Source: Undaria pinnatifida
Taxonomy: Eukaryota; Sar; Phaeophyceae; Laminariales; Alariaceae
Assembly (NCBI GenBank): GCA_012845835.1
Contig: JABAKD010000023.1
Coordinates: 9,279,840 to 9,343,839 of the forward strand
DNA: 64,000 bases
Direction: 5' to 3'
The notes under the pieces are model-generated. The model ran no database searches and was not told the DNA's origin. It worked only from the letters and a program-made list of their open reading frames with translations. The position numbers were made by a program, and so were the translations under genes. Below, piece by piece: positions 54,907 through 64,000 of this stretch; position 1 is the first letter of the stretch, and every line of letters starts with the position of its first letter.

Positions 54907-55000
54907 CCGTGGGGTATTCCTGAGCTTCAGAGTGACAGGAGCCTGCCCTGTGACCACGGACTTGATTGTGCGAGTTAATGTGAGAACAACAACAACAACA
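54907..55000 (+). repeat. Dispersed repeat with CAA-type tail, copy 2
   Basis: GTGGGGTATTCCTGAG, AGTGACAGGAGCCTG, GATTGTGCGAGTTAATGT and then a short CAA run: the partner of 44590-44725. Confidence 0.6.
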
Positions 55001-55051
55001 CATGATACGTACCGCTGGTGTTCGGTGTTCGGTTAGTCTCAGTGACAATAC

Positions 55052-55985
55052 TATAAAAAATGAAAATACACTCCAGCTGTGAGATCGAAGATTTCGTCGA
55101 AACTCATCTTTGCAAGCTGTGTGTGGTACTCCGATCGCGCGCATTACGAGTTGTGTGTCCTCATTAAGGATATAGGTCGGCGACTCCCCTTACAACTACA
55201 GTGTAGCTATCAGGGTCAACAGGATGATTTTAGTCAGTCTGTGCGCGGAAACTATAAAACCCGTTTCTGAGGGGGACAAAGTCTGACAGCTGTGAAGGGA
55301 AATGTATCCTTTTATCAAGTGAATCTTGTAAGTCGAATAACTGGTGAGGGGGGTGGGGTGGAGTTTTGAAGGACGTGGGGGCCTGGTTTTTCAAAAGCGA
55401 GCGGGTTTGGAGGGGGGGGGGGGGGGGGGGGGAAGGGGCAATTTGTGCGTGTAAGCTATAAATCCTTTCGAGGGGGTAAATCTGACGGTTTTGGCACTAG
55501 TTTATTATTGGGGGGGGGGGGGGGGGGGGAGGTTGGGGCGGCGGGGGGCGGGGCGGGGGGGGCAGCTCAATATGTGCCTGGAAACTATACATTATTTTGA
55601 GGGGATAAATGTGACGGTTTTGGAAATAATGCATCAGTGTATCATGTATATCCTGGGGTAAGTCGTACAAGCAGTGAGTAAAGAGAGGGTGGAGTGTTCG
55701 AGGGGGTGGGGTTGGGATGGGTTGGGGGGGAGGTGGGGGGTGGGGGCGGGGGGGGGGGGCGGGGGGGCGGGGGGGGAGGAAGGGCTGTATGTGAGGGGTT
55801 TGTTTTACGTGTGGTGCTAGGTCTAGGCGATGGTGCGAGTAATGGGGAAGAAGGGGGCGTTCGAGGTGGGGGGGGGGGGGGGGACACAGCGGCATGGATG
55901 GCTCTCGAAAGATAATGAGGTGATATTCTGTGCGTGAAGTGTTTATTAATGTGGCGGATTTCGATATTTGGTGGGGCGTTTGAGC
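55052..55985 (-). mobile_element. C/G-tract retroposon, reverse
   Basis: This is core 55052-55255 plus modules with G-runs at about 55412, 55510, 55750 and 55867, ending in TTGGTGGGGCGTTTGAGCAA at about 55985. It is close in module order to 25283-26510. Confidence 0.75.
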
Positions 55986-56047
55986 AATATATTCGTCATA
56001 ATTAAGTGCATAGTACACTCTTTGGTTTTAAACCCGAACTAATTGAT

Positions 56048-56345
56048 GTGGGCTCCGCGGGTATTGTAACAAAGGTATACCCGTACCGCGGGTATTCTTA
56101 CAGAAATGACAGAAGTACCGGATAATAAGGGCATGGGGATCTTACAGAACTTACAGGATTTCCGGGTACAGTACGGAAGTGTTACAATACTCACATCATT
56201 TCCGGGTATTGTGGCACGGGCGCACAGAACTCACACAAGTTATAAAAATGATATACCCGCATCCCGTGTATTTGTGGCCCTGACGTACAGAAGTTCCAGA
56301 AGTTCCAGGTACGGGTATGAATGTTCCAAGGTTGAGTGTGTTCTG
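56048..56345 (-). repeat. ~45 bp palindromic minisatellite, inverted arm
   Basis: Units read CAGAACTTACAGGATTTCCG and GTATTGTGGCACGGGCGCA. At about 56325-56350 the orientation flips (CCAAGGTTGAGTGTGTTCTG is the inverse of the segment near 58010-58025). Confidence 0.8.
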
Positions 56346-56349
56346 TAGG

Positions 56350-56745
56350 GTCCGTACAAACCGTATCCTGGGTATTTTCCCCGGGTATTACCCTACAAAG
56401 AACTTCTGTAAGTTCTGTAGGGCATTCACACCGGTACCCGGAATTTCTGGCGGTTTAGTACGACATTCATACCTGTACCCGGGACTTCTGGAAGTTCTGT
56501 ACGCCCGTGGCCACAATACCCGGGGGACGGGTACAACATGTTTTGTACCCGCTCGGAACGTCTGTGAGTTCTGCACGCCTGTGCCACAATACCCGGAACT
56601 TCTGGAAGTTCTGTAAGACTCCCGTACCCGTACCCGGAACTTCTGGGAGTTCTGTAAGATCCTCATACCCCTACCCGGAAATTCTGACTTCTGTAAGACT
56701 GTGGCATTTTACCCGGGGTACGGGTATACATTTTTTACAATACCT
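56350..56745 (+). repeat. ~45 bp palindromic minisatellite, forward arm
   Basis: The orientation is as in 1-345, with about eight units of the three linker types. With 56048-56345 it forms a large inverted arrangement. Confidence 0.85.
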
Positions 56746-56929
56746 GGGGCGCTCTGTATTGTGGTATTCATTCAGGGTTTATGCGAAAAGAGTATTAGGT
56801 ATTATTTGGGATGTCATGTTTTGTCAGCCGCACAAACCGAACATCGAACACAGCCAGCAGTACGTATCATACAATATGAGCACCAGTTGTTGATGTTTCT
56901 TCGTTTCTGAGAGAACGCATTAACGTACT

Positions 56930-57260
56930 ATCGAAGGACACTTTGGACTCGATTTTTTTTTTTCTTCATGAATCGAGTTGAATTCGATTCGATTTGTTTG
57001 AAACAACTTTTTTTTTTCTCTTATCGGGAAACCACGTATCACGTACTACTCTCAATGTTTTTACGATCGGAATAATGCAGATTTCGCTTTCATATCATCG
57101 AAGCCTTGAACTGCTCTCTGTGTTTTCGGTTGCTCTGCTTCTTCTTTGTCGTGGAACATGGCTTAGTCGAGCTAGTGGAAAAATTGGGCTCGCGACCGCC
57201 ATTATTGTTTTCAAGGCGCCACAGCCGCGGTACGTTCTGGAATGATCTGTTACACAAGAA
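56930..57260 (-). repeat. Uninterrupted copy of the Helitron target repeat (empty site)
   Basis: Read on the minus strand it runs continuously from AACAGATCATTCCAGAACGT through TCGATGATATGAAAGCG|AAATCTGCATTATTCCG to GTGTCCTTCG. The Helitron in the other copy sits at the marked point (near 57085). Confidence 0.85.
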
Positions 57261-57399
57261 CAGTAGTAGTAGACGATGAGTTATTTCCCATGAGTGCATC
57301 AGTGTATGCAGTATGCCAGTTGCAGTAATTGAAAATGCGTTGACCATTGTGTCTGCTTTTGACTAGTCAATTTGTTGTGTTTTCTTCCTTTTTGAGGCG

Positions 57400-57960
57400 G
57401 GTATTTACCCGGCAATTAGCCGTACCCGGGATTTCTGTGAGTTCTGTACAACCCTACCCGTACTCGGACCGTCTGTGTGTTCTGTACGACATTCATACCC
57501 GTACCCGGAATTTTTGAAACTTCTGTACACCGGTGGCACAAAGACCCGGGGTACGGGTACAGCATGTCGATACCTGCCCGGGAAATCTGTAACTTCTGTA
57601 CGCCCGTGCCACAATACCCGGAAGTTCTGGAAGTCTGTAAGACTTTCATACCCGTGCACGAAACTTCTGGAAGTGCTGTAGGACTTTCATACCCGTACCC
57701 GGAACTTATCTGAGTTCTGTAAGACCCGAGTCACGATCCCCGGGGCACGGCTAAATAATGTTTTGTACCCGCCCGGACCTTCTGTGAGTTCTGTATGCAT
57801 GTGCCACAATTCCCGGAACTTCTGGAAGTACTGTAACACTTCCATATCCGTACATGAAACTTCTGGGAGTTCTGTAAGACGCCAATACCCTTACCCGGAA
57901 TCCGCAAACCCTACAGAACATAAACGTGGATTGTTCTGCAGAACTTACAGAAGTTCTTGG
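57400..57960 (+). repeat. ~45 bp palindromic minisatellite at the head of the right duplication copy
   Basis: This contains the order long linker, CCACAATACCCGGA linker, then two or more TTTCATACCCG linkers, repeated about twice. The part from 57577 is the counterpart of 1-345. Confidence 0.85.
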
Positions 57961-58029
57961 TAGGGTAATACCCGGGGTTAATACCTCGGGTATGGTTTGC
58001 GCGTACCCTACAGAACATAACCTTGGAAT

Positions 58030-58145
58030 CATTACTGTAATCAAAACTCAGCTTGGCAAGCTCCGTGTGATACTTCCGATATCGCGCGTGTGATACTTCC
58101 GATATCGCGCGTGTTACGGGGTGTGTATAACCTCGTGAAGGATAC
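58030..58145 (-). repeat. Diverged retroposon 3' fragment with internal 23 bp duplication
   Basis: This is the counterpart of 1566-1650. GTGATACTTCCGATATCGCG occurs twice in tandem here and once in the left copy. Confidence 0.6.
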
Positions 58146-58149
58146 TTTA

Positions 58150-58410
58150 GTACCAGCATGAGTACCAGCAGTAGCAGTAGCGGCAGCAGTAGCAGTAGCA
58201 GTAGCAGTAGTAGTAGCAGTAGCAGTAGAAGTAGCAGCAATAGTAATAGCAGTAGCAGTAGCAGCAGCAGTAGCAGTAGCAGCAATAGTAGTAGCAGTAG
58301 CAGTGATAGCGGTATTAATAGTAGTAACAGTGGCAGCAGCAGCACTAGTAGCAGCAGCAGCAGCAGTAACAGCAGTAGCTGTAGCAGTAGTAGTAACAGT
58401 AGGATAGATG
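58150..58410 (+). repeat. AGT/AGC trinucleotide microsatellite, right duplication copy
   Basis: This is the counterpart of 1657-1930 with a longer uninterrupted serine-coding frame. A 193-residue polyserine frame (58158-58739) is open here but broken in the left copy, which argues against selection for a protein. Confidence 0.8.
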
Positions 58411-59525
58411 GCGGCGGTGATGATTGTTGGTGCTGTTGGTGCAACCAAGATAAGAGCTCGCGAGGCATTAGAGCTGTCATAACCGTATCTCCCGCAATCT
58501 TACACCTGCTATGCACTATTAATAGACTAAGCCATACATATCCAGTTAACAGCAATGGGTCACGAAACAAGAGCCGCTGTTCCGGCTCGTCACGGGTTGC
58601 TCACAAACGGGGGTACCCACTGCACACGCACAGTCGCTTGAAAAAGCACCCCCCAGCTCGAAACGTGGAGACCTATCGTCGGCAGCTAAGCACACCTTTA
58701 CGATACGATACAATACCACTACCTTTACAGCAGCAGTAGTCCTGTAGTTACTAATACTCCGGAGTATTAAGAGTTGGACAATATGATCTGCCACTCACTG
58801 CTGTGTGTTCTTCATGGCGTCCCGTGTTGAAGGTTGTGAGCGAGTAGCTTCCCCAGTGTGCCAAGATCCGCGAGGAAGGAGAGAGGGAGGAAGGAAGAGG
58901 GGATTGATTGCTTCATTTCGGAGGCGCCTCGGTATGCAATGACGAAGACGACGTAGTAGTAGTGGTCGTACCAGACGAGGGTATAGAGGAAGGAACGAGA
59001 AATCATGATACAAGGTTTTTGCGCTGACGCGCAACGCTAGGTCAAAGCGATTCCAAGACCATTGGTAAGTCAAAGCGATTCCAAGACCATTGGACCACGG
59101 AGGGTCGGTCGAAGCGAAGATACTATTTGGTCGTGATATTAGCGCCAAACTAGTACCTGATACGTACGAAAGTGCTTAATAGGGCTGACGGCTGACGCCG
59201 GAACGAATATCAAAACAGAAAGCCACGTTTACACCTCGTATCCTACATCTGATATCAGCGTTATCAATGCATTTCCGTCCGATCTACAGCAGCCCTGTCC
59301 CCCGTAGAAAGTAGCCGTTTAGAAAATTAGCCTTGAAGAACTCTAGATTGAAGACAATAGAAGTTAATACTACTACCCTATTAATCGGCAAAGTGCCGGC
59401 ATGTGTCGCTAGAAAAAACGAAAAAACCACCCTATAACGGCAACTAGCACTGCTTATTTACTGCCTCCTATGGCTGTTTCGAATGGTCCCCGAGGGGCAT
59501 GCAGGGCTGTCGGCGTTAGGAAGGA

Positions 59526-59790
59526 CCAAGGCTACGGTAGGGGGGGTACCCCCATTTTCACTGGTGTGTTTGAGCCACTCGCACGAGTGGCTCTGTACCC
59601 CACGGATGAAGATGGTTTAGGAACTTGTTTCGGCGCAGCCTAGATCACCTTTGCATGGCGGATTAATTTGGTCAATCTAAAACATGAAGAATACATAAGA
59701 TCGTATAGGAACAAAGGGGTTACAGGCGCGAGTAACCCCTGGCCACTGAAATAAAAGGCCCAAAAGGGGACCCCCCTACCGTAGCCTGGG
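59526..59790. mobile_element. 265 bp MITE-like element with ~20 bp terminal inverted repeats
   Basis: The left end is CCAAGGCTACGGTAGGGGGG. The right end, reverse-complemented, is CCCAGGCTACGGTAGGGGGG. The homologous site of the left duplication copy (2946-2952, GGCGTTGCGAAGCG) lacks it. It has a perfect internal palindrome, AGCCACTCG-CA-CGAGTGGCT, at 59573-59592. There is no coding capacity. A few extra bases at the left join (AGGAAGGA) prevent a clear target duplication. Confidence 0.82.
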
Positions 59791-61264
59791 TCGAAGCGTT
59801 TTTTTCATCAAGGTTTCCGGTGTCTTTAAGCATGTCTCCTCTGGCTCGCTGCGTAGACAAAATGTCGACATTACTCTATAGGAGCGCTATAGAGCAGGCA
59901 GGCGGTGCAGGGCGGTGCACGATGTGGGGTGTCCTGCGTGGACCATCACCGCCATCACCTACACATTCTCGCCCGCGTATGATGGCCTTGATGTGACTAT
60001 GAAATCTATGATGGCCTTTACCTGACCGTGGATTCTACCATCACCTGGTTGCACCCCAACCATGACATGGTTTAACGTCGAATCCATAGACTATCTATCT
60101 ATGGAGGGCACCCCTTAACATTAGCCCACCCTGAATAGCCGTAGATTCAGATCGCATTACAATCAAAGGATGTCAACAAAACACTCAGAATTTGGAAAGG
60201 AAATCGAAGATGCGGTTGATGGAAACCAACGAGAATGAGGGTATAGATTGCCCCGCACGTCATAACGAGATTAATATGCCTCATGTCAATATATACAATA
60301 CTGTGATCGAGCTCACAACCGTGAGAGCTCGAGGTCGGGTAGTATACCAGTAGCAATCGACCTACGAAAACTCATAGGGCGAAGCCACTAAGCGCAAGGA
60401 TGCGAGGCCTGCCAAAGGCCAAAACTCTTGCCTTCTGGAGACGAGAGTGGTGATGTGGGATTTTCACAATGACAGTTACACATCAGGGTTGTGACGGTGC
60501 GGGCGATTGGCCTATAATGGGATACATAGTACTTGGCTGGCATATTGATGGTAGGCTGTGAGCAGCTATCTGTGCACGAGCGACGCGTGTTACGGTGGAG
60601 GTAGCACTTTTTAGGGATTGCTTTTTGCATCACGGGGCTCCTTAACTCAAATCGTCGGAAATATGCCATTGTTTTGCATCATTTTCAATATTTACCTATA
60701 GGCCATGGGATTCTTTATCTGGTAGCAATTCTTGTTTTTCTATCCTATCAGAATTTGGGTGAAGTCTTGAGCTCCCAAAAAAAAGAACCCCAGAAAAAAA
60801 TGGGGCACCTCTATCGAAGAACGCATCGAGCTCACTTCTCTACTCGCCTCTACCCTGTTGGGACGTGTGGGAGACAAATACAATGACTTGAAACCTACCC
60901 GCTTGGAACTATCGAACACTATAGAGTAAACAATTTCGGTCTAGCTTCATCAGGGATCTAAGGGTAAGCAGTTGAAACAGGACCATGCTCTGGAAGAAGA
61001 TAAAAGAACGAAACCGCAGGCGATTGAAGGCAGCATGGCAAATCTCAGAGAGAGCTTGGTGGTAAGGACCATATTTCTGGATCCAGCCTTTCTGGAGGCT
61101 AGCGGAGGTGAGCAGCAAGGCATAAGGAGGAACTCAGTGAGGAGAAGGAGACAGCCACGGCTAGTATGGCAGGGAGAAATGCTGTAACACCACCTTCGGA
61201 ATTCTTCGAGGTGGAAGAGAGAGCAGGGAGGGCAGCTTGATAGGCGAGTCGTCTTCTGACGTGC

Positions 61265-61381
61265 ATGGAAGATGGGGCCGTGTATACGGAGGTGAAGGAT
61301 CTCGGAGATGATGTTGTGGTGGCGACGTGTGCATTCTCCCTGGGGGGTGGTTTGGTACGGAAAAGTTGGGCACTGTATTAG
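61265..61381 (+). CDS. Second copy of the 38-residue frame, unknown
   Basis: This is the right-copy counterpart of 4425-4541. It begins MEDGAVYTEVKDLGDDVVVA, has the same length and the same stop. Preservation with a few non-synonymous changes is compatible either with weak constraint or simply with a recent duplication. Confidence 0.2.
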   Translation: MEDGAVYTEVKDLGDDVVVATCAFSLGGGLVRKSWALY

Positions 61382-62517
61382 CAGCGTGCTTCCTGCTGCT
61401 GGTGACGGGGGTAGGAAACGGACGTGGGGTAATCGTGGGCTGTCCGCAGCAGTACCAAATAGCGACTGGGATTCATTCAGGCTGCAAGTCGAGCGGCATG
61501 GCCGCACGCACTTTATGATAAGCAGCAGCAACATCAGCAGCGGAGACATGGAGCGAGCAGATCTTAGCGTTTCGTCAGCCAGATATTTTTCCATGGCCCG
61601 GCAACATCGCGTGGCGGAGGGGATAGGTCTGATCTTCATGATGGGATTCCGCAAAAATGAATTTCGACCTTATTTTTACAAGGGATACCCCTGTCCATCG
61701 AAACATTGTCTTTGGTCTGATTTTTGTGTACTTTTATTTGCAGCAAAGGTGGAGACTCGCAGATAGCAAACGACCGATCATTTATCCGCGGCAAGAGTGG
61801 AGACCCACATGCAGTATACGATATATATTCCGAGATTCGTTCTGGGTGGTAAAAACGTGGCCTTTTTCGCCTAACACTTGTGGAGTAGTAAATAACTGTC
61901 TTTGCAAATCCGAGAAACTTGTACCCTGGTAGTGTGTTTCTGATGTAGACAGGACCAGAAGGGGCCTGGTGGAGCTGGTATACATACGTTGAGCATGTGA
62001 AGAAATGGGTACGTAGGTGCACCTTGAGAGCTGTACTGCTGATGTATGGTATTATTGGTGACACTTATTGTAGTGTATTTTGCGGGTACCTTTTGTTTTT
62101 GGCAGCAGTCTTCTGATTGATTGCAAACTAATGGAAGGTGAGCATACTCATTATTGTTTGGTTGTTCTCCCAACCGCAGTGTCATTTTGCGAATACTTGT
62201 TCGCAACATAGGATTGAAACACGGAACGTTTTTGCGATAATCGAACATGTTTCGGGGCTGGAAGGGTTTAGGCTGTTCGTGTCGGCAGTGGCGGCATATT
62301 ATTGTTTCTATATTGAATTTTTTGGAGCTATGGGACAAGAGCCAAAAAAAGCGTATTTTCGGTTTTATGGTGGTTTTCAAGCGACTAGTACTTCTGGTAT
62401 TATGCGCTATATATAAAAAATATATGATTCAGCCATGCGAAGGAGGATGTATGCTATCTCGCTTTACCGTCACGATCTGTGTATCTATGGCGGGAGTAGA
62501 GGGCTAAAGGAGTATCT

Positions 62518-62625
62518 ATGGCGGGAGTAGAGGGCAAAAGGAGACCTTTGTCCGGTGGAACGAGTTTCCTCGCGATCTCTGGCATTGTTATTTTTTGCCT
62601 TGGACTATACCTGGTGCTATTTTGA
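62518..62625 (+). CDS. Second copy of the 35-residue membrane-helix ORF
   Basis: This matches 5847-5954. Just upstream a ~31 bp tandem duplication has created a second ATG (62487) whose frame stops after six codons, so only the downstream ATG opens the full frame. Confidence 0.25.
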   Translation: MAGVEGKRRPLSGGTSFLAISGIVIFCLGLYLVLF

Positions 62626-64000
62626 CGCGGCTAATGTAATCTCATCTACAATTGCGATAGACTAGTTGTATGTGATGGTGTGGAAGAGGTTTTCACTCAT
62701 GACGATGAGTTTTTTCCTCTTGCCATTTTAATCGTTTTAGGTGATGGAGTTGAGTCCGTTGTTGATTCGTCACTGTCTTGTGAGCAACCCGGAACGACGG
62801 TGTTGATTTGGAATTGTCAGCATGACAGTTACGTTTTAGTTTTGTACCGGTCCAAGCTATTGGCGTACTATGGAATACCTTGCACCTGGCTGGCATAATG
62901 ATGGCAGACTGTGCGCTCTCACGCATGAACTCATTTCTCCACTTGCCTTTACCTTGTTGGGATTTTTGTGGGACTAATACAATGAGTTGAAACCTACCCC
63001 GCTTAGAGCTATGAACATAGAGCACCAGAAAGACCGGAAGAAGTCGCGCAAACACAAGATTGACAGGTCATGCCGACGACGCCATGTGTCTCACGCATGA
63101 ACTTATTTCTCCACTTGCTTCTACCTTGTTGGGATGTTTGGGGGACTAATACAATGAGTTGAAACCTACCCCGCTTAGAGGTATGAACATAGAGCGCCAG
63201 AAAGACCGGAGGAAGTCGCGCAAACACAAGATTGACAGATCATGCCGACGACGCCATGTGTCAAGTGGTTCCCGAGGGAGATGCAGGATTGTCGGTGTTG
63301 GAAAGAATTCTCCTCGTGAATTCTGTTTCGTTTATTCATCTCTTCTTTGGCTCGTTGGCTAGACACTAAACCGACATTACCCTGAAGGAACGGTATAGGG
63401 CAGGCGGGCAGCGCAGAGCAGTGAACGATGTCGGGTGTCCTGCCTGGTTCATCACCGTCAATTACATTTTCGCTCATCCATGATGACCTTCATGTGACTG
63501 CGACATCTACTATCCGTCTCAACCATGACATGGTTTAACGTCGAATCTGCAGACTATCCCTCTAAGGAGGGCACTTGATATCAACAGTTGTTCCCAGAGC
63601 TGGCCAAGCGATTACCCTGGCGATTTCTTGTTCTGCCTGCACGACTGAACCTGCACCACAGGGACCACTACATTACTATAAAGTACTACTACTATTCCTC
63701 GGTATGTGTTGTATCGTAAAATACCTATTCTGCGTCGGGTATATCAACTGCGCACGTGTTCCGGCGCGCAGACGTTGTGGTTGTCGGTGGTGCTCTCTGG
63801 TGAGGAGCTCGTTGTACTACTGTTGGGACTAATCAAAAGTGTTCTTGATAAAAGCAAAAATATGAGACAAACTACCCCAAAGCGCAGATAGGTGTTGTTA
63901 TCAGTTGCTCTCTCCGTTGTGGTGGTCGCCGCAACACTGAAGATGGTGGAATTTGTTTACTACTGTAGCACTACTACTTCATGTACCACCACGACTGGTC

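Larger units (their letters stand above)
57577..64000 (+). repeat. Right copy of the ~7 kb direct duplication (continues past the window)
   Basis: This is co-linear with 1-7326. The last base of the window matches position 7326 of the left copy, so the duplication may extend further. This copy lacks the inserts at 352-1500 and 4994-5203 and so supplies their empty sites (near 57960 and 61825-61834). It has its own insert at 59526-59790. It also has small tandem duplications: a repeat of the sequence around 59046-59091, and a ~31 bp repeat at about 62487-62548. Confidence 0.9.

Noticed and set aside
56350-57960. CRISPR-like array (hairpin repeat plus variable linkers)
   Set aside because: The repeats are imperfect, the linkers belong to three recurring types, there are no cas genes, and the context is eukaryotic. 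It is a minisatellite.
58158-58739. 193-residue polyserine ORF
   Set aside because: It is translation of an AGT/AGC microsatellite. The homologous left copy is frame-broken and all other frames are equally open.

Overview
This window reads as eukaryotic nuclear DNA from a repeat-rich genome. It has no prokaryotic operons or ribosome-binding sites. It has spliced gene fragments with GT-AG introns, several micro- and minisatellites, two LINE (non-LTR retrotransposon) remnants, a Helitron, small inverted-repeat elements, and a family of non-coding retroposon-like repeats full of C/G runs. The organism cannot be named from the sequence. A protist or alga (stramenopile or red alga) would fit the mixed base composition, the short-form GMP synthase remnant and the mobile-element types, but that is only an inference. 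Most of the open frames in the window are by-products of simple repeats (polyserine, polyglycine, repeated Val-Ala-Ile) and are not genes.

Layout. (1) 1-7326 and 57577-64000 are two direct copies of one ~7 kb repeat, and the second runs off the window. Comparing them exposes three clean presence/absence insertions: a ~1.15 kb inverted-repeat element (352-1500, left copy only), a 200 bp retroposon with a 10 bp target duplication (4994-5193, left only), and a 265 bp inverted-repeat element (59526-59790, right only). (2) 7.7-22 kb holds one long C-tract repeat, tandem duplications, two plausible small genes on the minus strand (13947-14204 and 14850-15515) and a diverged ~250 bp satellite (17.7-21.4 kb). 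(3) 22.7-33.3 kb is a degenerate satellite of a 9-base unit (GTAGCTATA) into which many copies of the C/G-tract repeat have been placed, plus a ~500 bp fold-back element with a tRNA-like T arm. (4) 36.1-42.1 kb carries scattered minus-strand exons of GMP synthase (guaA-type), interrupted by a LINE tail and by locally duplicated, decayed exons. A LINE reverse-transcriptase remnant follows at 42.7-43.9 kb. (5) 48-49.9 kb is dominated by a GGGTC pentanucleotide array and its degenerate relatives. (6) 50779-53716 is a Helitron whose ends can be fixed to the base, because the same target repeat occurs without it near 57085. It carries a three-exon gene with Helitron N-terminal cysteine motifs, zinc fingers and an acidic C-terminus, and that gene contains a 189 bp almost perfect palindrome. 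(7) 53.9-57.9 kb returns to C/G-tract repeats and a higher-order 45 bp minisatellite.

The most interesting items are the Helitron with its empty site, internal palindrome and unusual gene; the non-coding, 5'-truncating retroposon family with arrays of G-quadruplex-capable runs; and the inverted-repeat element at 352-1500 with its repeated subterminal motif. Apart from GMP synthase and the transposon proteins, no gene could be assigned a function.
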